Assembly: GCA_000934385.1 (NCBI GenBank) | Contig: KN880526.1 | Span: 24,773 to 88,772 of the forward strand | Direction: 5' to 3' | Length of the DNA: 64,000 nt | Origin: Cylindrobasidium torrendii FP15055 ss-10 | Lineage: Eukaryota; Basidiomycota; Agaricomycetes; Agaricales; Physalacriaceae | Notes under the pieces: generated by a model | Seen by the model: only the letters and a program-made list of their open reading frames with translations | Told to the model about the DNA's origin: nothing | The model's database searches: none | Part shown: positions 1-12,421 of the stretch, in pieces | Layout: every line of letters begins with the position of its first letter | Numbering within the stretch: the stretch's first letter is position 1 | Position numbers and translations under genes: made by a program

Positions 1-3000
1 GGGTCGAAAGCTTGCATACGCTTTCTAACATTTCAAAGATGATCTCCCAGCCGACAACGAGCGTATGTCCCGAGCTCTGCAGGATCTCATGCAATGTCTC
101 GAGTCCCATCTTGCGTACCTCAACACCGGTAATGGTAATGCCTGTATCATCCTCGTTCGGGATGACTTGCTGTCGCAGCACGTGAAGCACTCTCTCCTGC
201 ATCACCGCCTTCAAATCACCCGTCGAACCAAGATTTCGGGGAACAGTTTGCAGAATGCCATCAAGCACCCGAGCGGCTTGGAGACGAATTGCCTGCGGTG
301 CCGAAGGAACACTAAGAATGAGAAGAAGGTGGGAGGTCGTCCTATCCCAGGCAATATCGGGCGAGTGGTAGATGAGGCGAGAAAGATTGAGTTTCGCCAC
401 GTCGCCCAATCTGGTGATGCCAAAGTCTCCCGAGCCGCCGCGCTACGTGCGATGAGCACAGGCTAAAGTCGAATCTAAGAAACATACCGAATTGTGCAGC
501 TTCTTGACGTATATCCCACTCACGCGTCGATGGTGCATTGAGGGCACAGACGCGCTGTCTTCCGATTGGGATTCACTTGCTGAGCTCACCGATAACGTTG
601 AACTCATGTGCCCTATACTCGAGCCACTGCGCATCTCGACCATTTCGCCACTGAGTCTACACAACGCATCCACGAAATCACGGAATGCGGCATCGTCCAG
701 GTTCTTCGAGGCATCAAAAAGTCGCTGTATAAGCGCCAGAATAGCATCGGGGTCGAGGTCGTTCATCATGGGATGGCGTGGAGAGCTCGATGGTGGCGAG
801 GACATGACCGACGCTGTCCGCGTCTTCTTAGGCGAGCCGATACCAGTAGGCGCATTTGAGGCCAGCGGTGATAATGTAAGAACGTATTCCGCGTTTTGCA
901 CCACCTCCAGTATGGAATACCAGCTTGCCCCTAAGCTTCCCGCCAAGAACATAACGCTCGCTAGGAATATTTTGAGGCAAAGAATGTTGCGCTCGCTGAG
1001 TCCCGGTGGCCCAGTCGCAGCCGACAATCCAAAGTTTTCGGCCACCTCTGCCACGGTTGACCGAGGGGTTTGTGGGACAGCATCATACGTTTCCAGCGCC
1101 GAAAGAACTCGTGGCGGAACTGCCAGCTTGGCTAACGACGTGAGAAAAGCATCACGCGGGGTCGTCAAACCGAGCATGCCACTGACATTGGCCATCGCTT
1201 GGTGAGCAGCCAAGACATCGACGAATAGGTCGGTTGATAAATTTGTCGACAGAACAAAGGACAACGCTGCTAAGAGCGCTGGCCATCCAGAAGCGATGAT
1301 TGAGCGAACGATATACAGATGACTAGTTGTCGAAGACTCAGGCAATGTTGACAGATCGAGTGCTGCTGGTGCGCGGTTCGGCGCGTCGCCTGCCGTCCGG
1401 GGCTTCTGGATGACATACTGCGTGTAGAGAGGGCCGGTAAAGGACGTAAAACCTTCACAGAGGGAAACGAGGCATTGCACAGCGAGGAGATATATGTATG
1501 CCTCCGGTATCGGGGGCGCATCTGCCTTGTCCAGCTGGTCGATGCATTGTAATTTCATAGCGGAGGTCTGCAGGCTCAGGCCATTGCCACTGGACATCAT
1601 GCTTGCTACGCCCACAGCTGCATTGGCGACCATGCCTGCCATGCTGCCTGAACCTGCCCCGCCAGGTGTTGTTGCATCGTTGCTGACGTTGACACCCAAC
1701 ATCTGTTGACTCACGCCTAGAAGCGCAGGCTTTTCAGTGACCAAACGGTTTAACGCCGTAATAAGCGAGGTGAAGACCTTGCTCTTTGCCTCGTTGCCCG
1801 TGTCCTCTCCCTCATATCGCTCCCATACATTCCGCATCAACTCAGCATCGCTGCACAGACCACGCATGATTTCCATAGCCAGGACGCGCATCCAGACGGG
1901 GTTGTCTTCCAAATCAGAGGGCGAGGAGATGATGCGAATGAGAAGGGTCAAGAACACTTCGGCCTCCGTCACAAGCTCGGCGGAGAATTGCTTGAGAAGG
2001 ATGAACACGACACGAGTGCATCTCAAGGTAAGAGGGAACAAGGGTCGCGAGGATAGTGATTTGAGGAGAAGAGGACAGAGGTGGTGCCGCAGGAGTAGGA
2101 TGAGCTCTGGGTGTGTCCTGAATGATGCGTGATAGTTGGTGAGCACACTCTCGATGAGCTCGAGCGCGAAAGTCTTGGGTAGGGACGACAACTTGAGGAA
2201 GGATGGGGCCTCTGAGTTAGCCAGCAAGCAAAGGTCGGACAGAACCGAGAAGGAGTCGTATGCTGAAGGGTGAAGTTGAATAGAGGTGCCGTCAGGAAGG
2301 TCGACAGGATATGCTTCTTCGGGCTCAATTTCCAGACGGTCTTCATCCACCATCTTGTCGACGACAAACATAACCAACTGCCGAAGAGTTGCCGCCGCCG
2401 TGGAAGAAACAACTGCAATGCGCGATTCGACCAACTTGAAGCATAACAGGAGCGCCTTTCGAGGATTGATTTAGTACCTCAACCGGCGATGGAATAGGTC
2501 TGTCACGCACATCTCCCAACTGCTCTCCGTGTATGCCCTTGAAGTTCATTATTAATGAGACTAGTGTTTGTAGTATCCGTAGCTGAATGTCGACACCCTG
2601 GGACATTGCATCGCTCATGATTCCAACGATGCGCGCTGCTTGGGATGGGGGAACAGCTTTGAGGGCAATCAGGCGTTGCAGTGATCCCAGAGATATGGCC
2701 ACAATCTTCGCATTCTTGGTGGAACATCCCATAAATATGGGGCTGAGGAGGTCTTCTGTTTGCAATCCGTCTGGCACAGTTGGGTGGATGTGTATATGGA
2801 GTTCACGAGAGCGTACCTGCAACAAGACTTGCACTGGCTTGTTCAGGTGATGCCCTAAGTATCGACAATGCTTTCTCTGACGCTTCTCTGATATCTGGAT
2901 GCTTGCGACGCGTCTCGCTGGCCAGCGACTGTGAATCTCAGAAGATGCGACATAGATAGGCCCACGCGTGCGCACCTGAAGCTCAGTCACGAGAAATGCG

Positions 3001-3011
3001 AGACTGCTCAT
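1..3011 (-). CDS. MON2: MON2-like Golgi/endosome trafficking protein, 5' part (runs off left edge)
   Basis: N-terminal part of a MON2/YSL2 protein, a large relative of the Sec7/BIG Arf-exchange factors that lacks the Sec7 catalytic domain and acts in Golgi-endosome traffic. The start at 3011 opens with MSSLAFLVTELQ, followed after an intron by the DCB-domain segment SLASETRRKHPDIREASEKA (near 2930-2870). The block KLVESRIAVVSSTAAATLRQ (near 2430-2380) is the conserved stretch before the HUS domain, and helical HUS-type repeats follow. Introns I can place: one about 2451-2513, joining GEQLGD to ALLLCF, and one at 443-487. The exon at 1-442 is still open (ITRLGDVAKLNLSRLIYH and beyond), so the C-terminal half lies outside the window. 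Family assignment is firm from the DCB/HUS segments; exact exon ends are inferred. Confidence 0.9.
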
Positions 3012-4332
3012 GTCTCCTTCGTCGCCAAGGGTTTTGTAGAATAACCAAGCTCACTGCTGTGAACCAGACACAACGTGGATGAGGACTAGTGATGAATTGA
3101 CGTCAGTCCCGCCGATCGCCGCGCCGATCAGCTAATGCTTTGAAGTTTGGAACTTGGAAGTTTGGATGGACTACGATGTACACTTTTCCCAAGGTCAACT
3201 GTGACGATACAGCGCAGAAATCTTCATGTCCACTGTGTATTTGGATGTTGTTCTCCCAGGGTCTAGTCCTCCCCTAGGCCCAGGCGTTTGCCACACCTCA
3301 GTGTGCCCGAGTTTTGAATCGCACAGCCCAACACCGTGAGTATCTGACAGGCTGTTTTGATGATACACGAGTGTATGAGTTTACTCTTCACCTAGAAAGT
3401 CAGGCCTGACATTTTCAAGGCAATGTAAGCACAGTTCATCGGTATCGGGAACTTGGACAACCCATAACTGCTGGGCAGCGATTCTGAATTAGAGATTGAA
3501 CTTAGCTTTTGAAATTTGAACCCTCATTTCGAGAAGTATGGCATAGCCTAAGCATTTCAATCTACGAATGCATTCATGGAATCAAAGCCCTGTACTGTGC
3601 ACATTATGCACTGAGATACGAGGTCGATAAACAAGTCTCGTCGTAAATCGAGTGTGGCACAGAGACTATATCTTTAGATGACTTGCGTGTTTGTAGCCTT
3701 TATGCATGAGCATTGTCTTGCGATTGATGAGTGGCACTACCTAAATGTGGAAGTCGATTGGTTCGAGATGTAATCGATGCGCAGCAATTTCCCTTACCTG
3801 CTTGTCTCCTGCCTACACTTCCCTGGCTGCTACTGAGCTACGAGCTTCATCTGAATCTGCTACCACCTACGGCGCCTATCCAATTCCAACGAACATACAA
3901 TGCCTTTCGATCAGTACCATCCTCTGAGCGCCCATGCTCCGCATCACGAATACTTAGGCACTCTGGACGGATAGCAGTTGGTATGGTATAAGCAGAAACC
4001 TATATTGTTACTGTCTACACAGCTTCGCTCAGCCTTGTGTTGCCCCAGCCTCGCCCCAGCCAGAGTGGCAGCCGTAATCATTCGCGCGGGAAGACACCCA
4101 ACCCGATGTGACCGGGAGACGGATTCGCAGCTGCAATTAGCGCAGAATTAGCGGGTGTTTGATTAGAATTTGGACATATTCTCTTGCCAGGCGGGCGCCA
4201 GTGGGAGTTAACGTTCATCAATCAACCCGAAGAGGAGTCGAACGGGTGACATTGACCGCCTGCTTGCCGCCCAGGCACAGCCCTCATGACAGGGCCAAGG
4301 CCGGCTTGAGTTTCAGTGGAGAGGCCGAAAAC
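3012..4332. other. Intergenic region upstream of MON2 and the GH72 gene
   Basis: About 1.3 kb between two divergent genes. Only short open stretches with no recognisable protein similarity are present, and no tRNA-like fold was seen. It must hold the MON2 promoter at its left end and the distal promoter of the glucanosyltransferase at its right end. Confidence 0.5.
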
Positions 4333-4339
4333 TATAAAA
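4333..4339 (+). promoter_or_regulatory. TATA box of the GH72 gene
   Basis: TATAAAA lies 102 bp before the start codon at 4441, followed by a C/T-rich leader, the usual arrangement of a strongly expressed fungal gene. Confidence 0.6.
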
Positions 4340-4440
4340 GCGTCTGCTTCTTGATCACCACGAGCCCTTCCCCAGCGCTCGCCCAGGTCTCCCTTCCATT
4401 TCTTCTCCCTCACGCCTACTTCCCTTCTTCATCTTCAACC

Positions 4441-6575
4441 ATGAAGGGCATCGGCGCTGCTACGGCGTTTTTGACTGCTGCCAGTTCGCTTTTCGGTGGA
4501 GTCGCGGCTATTGACAAGATCTCTCGCAAAGGGCGCTATCTCTACAATGACAGTGGCGAACGGTTCTACATCAAGGGAATTGCATACCAGGAGCAGGGTG
4601 CTGTGGTAGCTGGAGATGATAATCCATTCGGAGGTGCGTTTACCACGCTGCTCGCCAGGACGTAGCCCTTACCGGTCTCCAACCACCTAGAACCTAGCGG
4701 CTTCTTCGACCCGCTGTCGAATACCGATGCCTGCAAGCGCGATGTCCCATATCTTACTCAGCTTGGCGTCAATGCCGTTCGTGTCTACAGCGTGAATTCC
4801 AGGTGCGTGTTTCGCTTTGGCGTGCGTATCCTCCCGCTTACACCCTTGACAGTCTCAATCACGATGGGTGCATGTTAGTGGCGCGTCCACTGCTCATAGT
4901 CTACTCTGCTGATTGAAGCGCAGGGAAGCTTTCAGCAACGCCGGTATCTACACTCTGCTGGATTTAGCTCTGCCAGGTTTTTCGGATCCATAGTCTCCGG
5001 CGATGATAATTCTGATGACTTGGTCAGGCAATGCCTCCATGGATCGTAACGCCCCGACCTGGTCGACTAATCTTCTGGATCACTACCTACGCACAATCGA
5101 CGCCTTTGAGAAGTACGATAATGTTCTTGCGGTGAACGTTGGCAATGAAGGTGACCAACATACCTCCTCGATAAATGTGGATGGCTGATACATTGCACAG
5201 TGGTCACCGCCGAAGCTCTCACTGCTACGCCGTTTATCAAGGTGCGGACACACCATCATCTGGCTAGACTGGTCCTTACCTTCTCTAGGCTGCCGCGCGC
5301 GATGTGAAAGCCTACCTCAAATCGAAATCATCTTCCGTCTTGGTTGGCTACTCCGCTATTGACGGAGAGACGTCGTTCCGTGTCCCAATTGCGGAGTTCT
5401 TCTCCTGTGGGTCAGATGCAGAATCAATCGACTTGTACGGCCTCAACGAGTATGCGTGGTGCGGAGACTCAGATTATGCGACATCGTATGCCAAGTACGG
5501 TTTATTTCACTACTGCTTGGTGATCATGGCACTAACTCTAACTTCAGCATCGATGCCGACTACGCAGACTACAACGTGGTTGCTTATTTTAGCGAGGTTG
5601 GGTGTATCACGTCTCCGCCTCGCCTCTGGACCGAAATGGAGGCAATTTTCAGCGAACCGATGTCCGACCACTGGTCTGGTGCCATTGCATTCTCCTACTT
5701 CCCAGCCGAGAGTGTACAGGGCCAGTTCGGTATGGTAACTATCTCGGACGACGCGAAAACTGTCACTACCAGCAGCGACTTCGACCGTCTTGTCGAGGAG
5801 TATGGCAAGATCAGCCCGCCCAACTCGCCCACGTCCAGCTCTGACAACTACCCCTCATGTGCATCATCCCTCACTGGGGCGTCCACCAAACTGCCAGGAA
5901 CCCCTGATGACAAGGGTTGCAGCTGTATTTATGATGCTCTGGCCTGTCAATTCACTCCCGCTACAAACAACTACACCGTTATTGTGGGAGAACTTCTAAA
6001 CAACGCCTGCTCAATGATTGGGCAGTCTGGCGGTAGCTGCGATATCTTGGCTGCTGATGGCGCTACTGGTTTGTAGCTTCGTGTAACTTATTTTCAACTA
6101 CTGAAGGCTTCCAATAGGCACCTACGGCAGTCTCAGCGGATGTTCTCCCGAAGTCAAACTGTCGTACATCATGAGCCAGTATTATGCCGCCAACAACAAC
6201 GACCAGCAAGCTTGCAGCTTCGCCGGAAACGGTACAGTCAACGGCGCATCAACGTCCCAGGCTAGCGCAGTTGCGGTACGTGCAATTTCCAGCCTGCCGT
6301 CACATTCCTCTCATAATTATTACCAGAGTTCCTGCCTTCCTTCTCCATCAGCTGTCTTCACCCCAACCACACCCTCTTCGGAGTCCAGCTCTGGAGGTGG
6401 ATCTAGCGGTGGAGGGTCGAACGGTGGCTCAGACAGTGGTTCTGGCTCCGGCTCCGGCTCTTCAGGCGACGGGGGTGATGGTGCTCTCGGCATGTTCGTC
6501 GACCCCAGAGCAGTTATGGGTGTCTTTGGTCTGATGGTTGTTGGTGCCGTCAGTGGGCTTTGGACCCTTGTCTAA
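4441..6575 (+). CDS. GPI-anchored 1,3-beta-glucanosyltransferase (GH72 + X8 domain)
   Basis: Gas/Gel-family cell-wall enzyme that cuts and rejoins beta-1,3-glucan at the outer face of the plasma membrane. Ten exons can be read in frame: 4441-4633, 4691-4802, 4853-4873, 4924-4976, 5028-5150, 5201-5241, 5289-5494, 5548-6068, 6118-6275, 6327-6575, giving 558 residues. Residues 1-21 form a signal peptide. The GH72 domain follows; the acid/base Glu is E167 in NVGNE and the nucleophile is E266 in YFSEVG. A cysteine-rich X8 (CBM43) module follows at about 340-455 (SCASSL, GCSCIYDALAC, GGSCDILAADGATGTYG). A Ser/Gly linker and a hydrophobic tail (GLMVVGAVSGLWTLV) give the GPI signal. All splice sites are GT-AG and the frame closes exactly, so the model is strong. 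It belongs to the GAS1/GAS2 subfamily that carries X8. Confidence 0.95.
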
Positions 6576-6851
6576 GGACTCAGTGGCTGACCAGCATTGC
6601 GAACTTTATTATAAACTATACCACACTCTCTAAGTCTTACATGTAGTTGTTATCTTGGACGGTTAGCATATTTAATTCATCTACATGCCCGACCACTTTT
6701 TCCAAAAGACGCAGAACGAGGGGGGCACAGTGAAGGGCAGATTGGAATTCTTGGTCATGCGCTTACATAACACGGTGTCCCTGCAATTTTAAGGCGCGTT
6801 CGCCTTATTTGAGTTTGACAACTACCATCACGAGCCCGACTTCTATTTCTT
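6576..6851. other. Short spacer between the GH72 and RRM genes
   Basis: No gene seen. It holds the 3' end of the glucanosyltransferase transcript and the promoter of the next gene; no clear TATA box near 6852. Confidence 0.4.
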
Positions 6852-8436
6852 ATGGCGTCTCCTCTCCCGGTCGATGGTGCTCATGGCCACTGGCCAACTG
6901 GCGATGCGATCCCCTCCGGACGAGGCGAGTCCATTGGGCGCGGAGACCCCCGCGACGACGATTTCCATGGATCAGACACCTCGCCCAACGGCGAGCCACG
7001 CATGAAGCAAGTCAAGGTGCTTAGGTCTTTCTTGCATCGTCTCTGGCAGCCTTGGCTCTGGCATTAACACAGCGCTGGCTTGGCTTGTTCTCGCAATTGC
7101 TTCTTGCCAGCCCTCTTCCCGCTTCTACGTCTCTTCTGCGAGCTCGGTGTTCATCTATGCTATCTCTAGCCCAACAAGGTGTATATAGGCGGCCTCCCAG
7201 AAAACACAAGGCAAGAGGACTTGCAGGTGCGTGACCGACACCATGGCCCCCTTGTAGCCACTCACCCATATCCATCAGAATTGCTTTGGAAAATTGGGGA
7301 ACATCATAGCCATTGAGTTGAAGTGCGTATTCCGAGCTGTCCTTTGAGCTGTTCCATGTTGACTGTAATCCAGAGTTGGATATGGCTTTGTGGTACGAAC
7401 ATTCTCCTTCGGGTCCGTCTCGTCCTCAAACCTGTGTGACTAGGAATTCGACAGCAAGGACTCCGCTGAAGAAAGCGTAGCCAAATACAACGAAGGCTTC
7501 TTCATGGGAAACAAGATTCGGGTTGAACTTTCCCACGGTGGTGGGCGGACAGCGAAATACTCTTCAGAACCGGGCGCTTGTTTCCGATGTGGTGCACAAG
7601 GCCATTGGGCAAGGTGCGTGGAATACAAACAGCCGGCATGGGTTCTAACGCAGTTTTAGAGAATGCCCCACTGTCCCCGGACCGTACGTTGACCTCCTTT
7701 GTTCTCACGCCTACCTAACTTCGCTTAGCCCTCCTGGCCGCCGCCCGGAAGTAGCTATGGACCGAGCTCCTCCTCGCGATGCCCGCTATGACTATCCTTC
7801 TGTGGCTAGACGTGCTCCGTCGCCGCCCAGCCGCTACCGCGATTATCCTCCCCCACCGTCTCGTTACGACGACTATAGGCGCCCTGCTCCGTACCCAGAC
7901 GATCGGGACCGCTACCCATCCTATGATAGGCGCTATCCTGTTGATTATCGGGCTCCGCCGCCGCCTCCTCCTCCAAGCTATGGCTATGATCGCTACGACC
8001 GCCGTGCGGAGCGCTATCCACCTGCATCGTCCTCATACGGCGCACCTGGCGCTCGCCCTCGTACTCCTCCTCGCTACCGCGACGAGTACGATAGAGGAAT
8101 GCCTGCTCGGTATGGAAACGTTGACTATTCTACATAGACTCGTACTGACATCGTCAAGTGAATACCCTGACTATCGCGGCCGTCCTATCACTCCTCCTCC
8201 AGGCCGCTACGATTATGGTCGTGGCTCGAGCCCTGACCGTTTTAGGTATGCCGCCGCATTCCTCTGCCTCTCGTCGACTCATACACTGCCCAGATAGACG
8301 CCATGCTCAGAGTCCTGCAGCTCGCTCTTCGTCTGTCTACGAAATGCCTATCGATCCTAACTATCCTGTCTCTACTCCGCCTGGGCCTCCGCCTCGCCGT
8401 GACTACACCCCTCGTGGGTATCAAGACCGGCGCTGA
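6852..8436 (+). CDS. SR-like RNA-binding protein: RRM + CCHC zinc knuckle + Arg/Tyr/Pro-rich tail
   Basis: Nine exons read in frame (6852-7016, 7170-7226, 7279-7322, 7374-7392, 7444-7613, 7660-7683, 7729-8109, 8159-8245, 8298-8436), giving 361 residues. One RRM spans about 56-127, with RNP2 VYIGGL at 58-63 and RNP1-type GYGFVEF at 91-97. A CX2CX4HX4C zinc knuckle lies at 141-154 (CFRCGAQGHWAREC). The rest is a low-complexity tail rich in RYDDYRR and PPPP repeats. This order (RRM, knuckle, Arg-rich tail) matches the SRSF7/RSZ class of splicing regulators, although the tail has RD/RY rather than RS dipeptides. Role in pre-mRNA splicing or export is inferred from this architecture. The 153-nt first intron is the longest in the gene and could be regulated. 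Confidence 0.9.
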
Positions 8437-9130
8437 GTGCCTTGTATCTTTGCTGAATCTTTCACCTACATCTATCTTCTAGCTTTTGAGTTGTCAACGC
8501 TTGGCTTTGGCCCATATATATCGTGTCGTTTGTTAGGCAGCGGTAGTGGTTATTGAACAGAGGACGCAGCGCCTCAGTCTATACACTCTAGTCTTAGTCC
8601 ATTATCTTGAACATTAAATGGCCGTATATACACCGTCTATCTTGCAAACTACCTTTTTAACAAACCGTAATGATTTGTTTCTTGGCGTTCCGCAATGGCA
8701 CCTTTCGGGATTACCTAATAACTACTTACCATAACGGGCCTGCACCTCGTTGCCTTTTTGGTAAATGCCGGTGGCATGCTCTGATTGCCTTTGGCATTCT
8801 TGACATTGTAGTCCGCCGTCCCTCGTTGATTTCACCTTCCAGATTCCCGTGAACAATGAGGATTAGGAGCATCATGTTGTCATAGAATCGGCTTGATTCT
8901 CTAGTTCAAATCCTGACTTGGATAAGTTAGCGCTGCCCTTCTTGACATTGCCACATGATCGGCAGGAATGTTGTGCTGCTTCCACTGCAATTCTGGCACC
9001 CACGGGCCACCGTTTCTGGAGATTTCTCAGTGCAAAGTATGCCCAGGTCGCTCTACCTTGCATTGCCGCTTGCCCAGTATATTTCGATACTGTACAACAC
9101 TTTTGGAGGAATTGTACTACACTATTGCTG
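8437..9130. other. Intergenic DNA, left part
   Basis: 3' flank of the RRM gene followed by AT-richer DNA. Short open frames lack similarity to anything I recognise and lack splice-consistent extension. No RNA gene seen. Confidence 0.4.
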
Positions 9131-9169
9131 GCCCGAGAGCGTGCGCCGCAGGCGCGCGCGGCAGGGCAA
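9131..9169. repeat. GC-rich hairpin repeat, copy 1
   Basis: 39-bp element that starts GCCC and ends GGGCAA. The centre GTGCGCC-GCA-GGCGCGC can fold into a stem with a 3-nt loop, flanked by two more C-G/G-C pairs and, beyond an internal loop, a GCCC/GGGC outer stem. A second copy lies 76 bp downstream. Far richer in G+C than its surroundings. Confidence 0.8.
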
Positions 9170-9206
9170 CACTCTCTTCAATTTCATTCATTGGCTCTTG
9201 GGTATG

Positions 9207-9245
9207 GCCCGAGAGCGCGCGCCGCAGGCGCGTGCGGCAGGGCAA
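9207..9245. repeat. GC-rich hairpin repeat, copy 2
   Basis: Same 39-bp length and orientation as copy 1, with two differences (C for T near the left arm, T for C in the right arm). Both changes keep the stem paired through G-T wobbles or restored C-G pairs. Confidence 0.8.
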
Positions 9246-9496
9246 AGCGCAAGGGAAGTATGTACATGCAAGACTTTAAGCTTTAAGCCTCAGGCTTCGA
9301 GCTTGTTTCTCTCTTTTAAAGTCACGTCGTATTATCATCATCATGATTATTGATGAATGCTACGGTTTGTTCATGCCGCTTGTCGGCCAGCCCCCTCCGA
9401 TCTTGTGTACTCGAACTGTGACAAGCTTAAATGAATCGGACGTCCGCTTTGGGTTGTTATGACGCATCAGACGGTTGGATTTGAACTTCCATCATC
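9246..9496. other. Promoter-side spacer of the RhoGAP gene
   Basis: No gene seen. Contains ATCATCATCATGATTATTGATGA-like simple sequence (about 9334-9356) and the 5' flank of the gene starting at 9497. Confidence 0.35.
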
Positions 9497-12421
9497 ATGG
9501 CCGATATCCCGTATTCGCGGCCCTCGCTGTCCGACTATCAACTCGTTGGCGATGGACCAGTCCCGCTGTTTGACTTTGAGCTAAGGTGTTGTGGAGATTA
9601 TGTTAGCTTTTTCCACGAGCGGTGCGTTTCCAGAACTGGTTGCATTGGACACCCCCCACTAAACCAACTCATGTCAGACGACGGATAGAGGAAGTATAGT
9701 GCGTCGCGTTGGTTGTTTTATTGGCCATGACTGCTTACCAGGATCAGTATCGAGTCGTTGGTGAAGCTCCATCGAAAGATCAAGAGCATAGACGCGTTTC
9801 TGGATGTCCGCGACAGGACAGAACTTGGTACAGCGCGCGTGGCCTGGAATGAAATAAGAGATAACCTGGAAAGAGGTGTGTCGTGCGATCTGCTGTCTGT
9901 CAAGCACTCACATCGAAACGGAACAGAGGCTCAGGCGCGCCAGGCATTCCTATCTTCATTGACCACAGATGTTATCCAGCCATTAACAAGTGTCAAAGTG
10001 GGTGTAACTGGTACTAGATGACCTTTGTACTGAGGTCAGTGTAGGAAACCCAGGAAAGAACACGCAAACGGGTCAAAGAGGATCTCAAAGAATCGAGCGC
10101 GGCGTACAACGAATATGCAGAAGTCACACTACCCAAGCTCAAGTCGCGCTATCTCAAGAAATTTGCAGAAGTGGAGGTAACCCTTGGCGGGGCAATTTGT
10201 TGGAATGCAAACTCATGTCGCGCCCCAGGACCACAAACGAGCAGAGATGATCCCGCCACCGAAGTCACCGCCACCAATGCCTGAGCCTCCTGTAATTCCG
10301 CAATCAACACGGCCTGCAGCAGGCCCAACTGCAGTGTATCGGCCGAATGTGACTGCGCCTCAACCTCTGAGGCCTCTCGACCGCCGACCGTCTGGTTCGA
10401 CAGCTGGACCGCGCAACCGGTCACCCTCCTCATCAACGGCTTTCTCTGACTTCGCGCATCAAGGTGCGTTCCATACTCGTCAGTGGGATTGCATGCTAAC
10501 GCAATTCGGTAGGCAAAAAGCAGCTCAATACACTCATCGGTCTACTTGACAGCCGTGGCGCTAGCGTTAAGGATGGCATGGGCGGTGGCAGGGAGAATCT
10601 TGCCCTTAGAAACGTGCGTGCGAAGAGGGAGCTCGAAGACCTAGGTTTGATTCTCGAGTTGGTTGTCGTCCGCTCGTTCTTATTTTTCACAGACAAGGCC
10701 TACCGCACCGGCGTGCACCATCTCGAGACCTTGAAGTTACGAAGGGCCAGGATACTGGAGAGTGGTTACTCTAGCGTACACGTCTTTGTCGAAGAGGCAG
10801 CCAAGTCGACGAAGTCTGCATTCGAAAGATATACCGATAACATGATGTGCGATGTCCTGCATAATCCATCGTGACGCCACTGATTTTTGGTTAACAGCGC
10901 GACAACTACGACTCTAACCCAACTCAACGTTCATGCCCGACATATGGTGGACAGGATATCAGCTGAGCGCGACCTCGCTAGATTAGCCAAACGTATACCC
11001 AAATCTCTGGCCTCCCTCGAGCCTGAGCCTGTCTCATACGAGCATGGCCTCGTCGGCGCTTGCAAAGACCTTATTTTTGGATTCAGCCTGGTGGACTACG
11101 CAACATCACACAACCTTCGTGAAGGGGAACTACCTAGGATTGTGAAACTCTGTATATCAGAAATCGACGCCAGAGGATTGGAATCTGAGGGCATTTACAG
11201 GGTGTGCAAACCGTTTTCATTCTTTCCTCCAGGCCTAATATTTTGGTTCTAGGTGTCTGGTCGTCATGCAATAGTACAGACTGTCTGTCGCAGCGTTACT
11301 TAGGGTCTCCATATACTGACTGGCCGTAGCTACAACGAGCCATTGAAAAGGATGAAGCTGCGTTTGAGTTCCACCCGCAACAAGATATATACGCTATTGC
11401 TTCCCTCTTAAAGGTCAGTGAATCCCAAATGCATTCGACGCAGCCTAACATCCATGAAGCTGTTCCTTCGCGAGCTGCCGGAGCCCATGTTTAGATTCCC
11501 TCTGCAAGACCGTATACACCACAGCGAGGAATTAAGTCGGTGTGGACTCTTTTATGATTTTCTTTCTCTCATCCTCCTCTAGCGGAACATCAGAACAACA
11601 ACTTTGCATTACTCAAGGCCAAGATTCGTAGATTGCCCAATGTCCATCAGGTTACCCTGAAGGCTTTAGTAGAGCATCTGTCGCGGGTCGTCGCCCTTTG
11701 CGACATCAATAAGATGGACGCAAAGAATGTGGCAATTGTCTTTGGTGGAGTCATATTTGGCGAAGATGAGCTCCCGCAAGGCGGGGATATCCTAACAATT
11801 CAAAACTGGAAGGTATGTGGCATGACATGAAGGTAGACAATAACTTACATCGGCCAGGATTCTTTGATGGAAGATATGATTATCCATTCTCATATCATTT
11901 TTGGAGATGAGCCTTTCAAGCGAACGGAAGAGTCAAAAGTTGAGCCCAAATCAGAGGCGAAGACGAAGCTCCCACGTTCGCCAACGAAATACGTCCATAA
12001 TCCCCCGCCACCTTCCGTGTCACCAACAAGCTCGTCGTCTAAACCAGGTTCCGCTGACAACTCGCCCCCATTGCCTCCAACGCCCATTACAGGAGAACCA
12101 CCGGCTCCCAAATATTCCTATGGTTCGAAGAGGACGAAGTTTGCGAAACCTGGCGGCGAAAACTCACAGGACTTCACGCCCCGCTTACCTCAGCGGCCTA
12201 ACTACAGTATACACCCATCTATGCGGTCAGGTCAAGTTTCGCCAACGAAGGAGCGTATGGATCCCCCCGCAATACCGGTTGCGTCCCCAGACGCACCCCA
12301 CTTCCCCGAAGAAATTTCCCCCACTATGAGCGACACCGATGTGGAGTCCTTTGAGGACATTGGCTCTGCAGTTTCTAACCAAAGCACGACTGATACGATA
12401 CCCGACGTGACCACGCCCTGA
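9497..12421 (+). CDS. F-BAR / RhoGAP protein (Rga7/Rgd1-like)
   Basis: Multi-exon gene, roughly 750 residues. The N-terminal part is an F-BAR (FCH) domain: VPLFDFELRCCGDYVSFFHER, then across introns RRRIEEVYIESLVKLHRKIK and a long helical region with LKSRYLKKFAEVE. A Pro-rich linker (10240-10450) interrupts, then further helix (EDLDKAYRTGVHHLETLKLR). The RhoGAP domain starts near 11060 with IVKLCISEIDARGL and carries the arginine finger in EGIYRVSG (Arg near 11200), then LLKLFLRELPEPMFRFPL and NVAIVFGGVIFGEDEL. A disordered Ser/Pro tail ends the protein. It should bind curved membrane and stimulate GTP hydrolysis by Rho/Cdc42 GTPases during polarised growth or septation. Domain order matches fungal Rga7/Rga8/Rgd1; I cannot choose between them. 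Exon ends around 9620 and 9745 are inferred from frame. Confidence 0.9.

Noticed and set aside
3731..3991. Open frame upstream of the GH72 gene, plus strand
   Set aside because: No conserved segment, no splice-consistent extension, ordinary intergenic composition.
9118..9290. Peptide repeats (ARERAPQARAAGQ-like) in frames over the GC-rich hairpins
   Set aside because: They simply translate the palindromic DNA repeat; all three frames look alike and no gene structure surrounds them.
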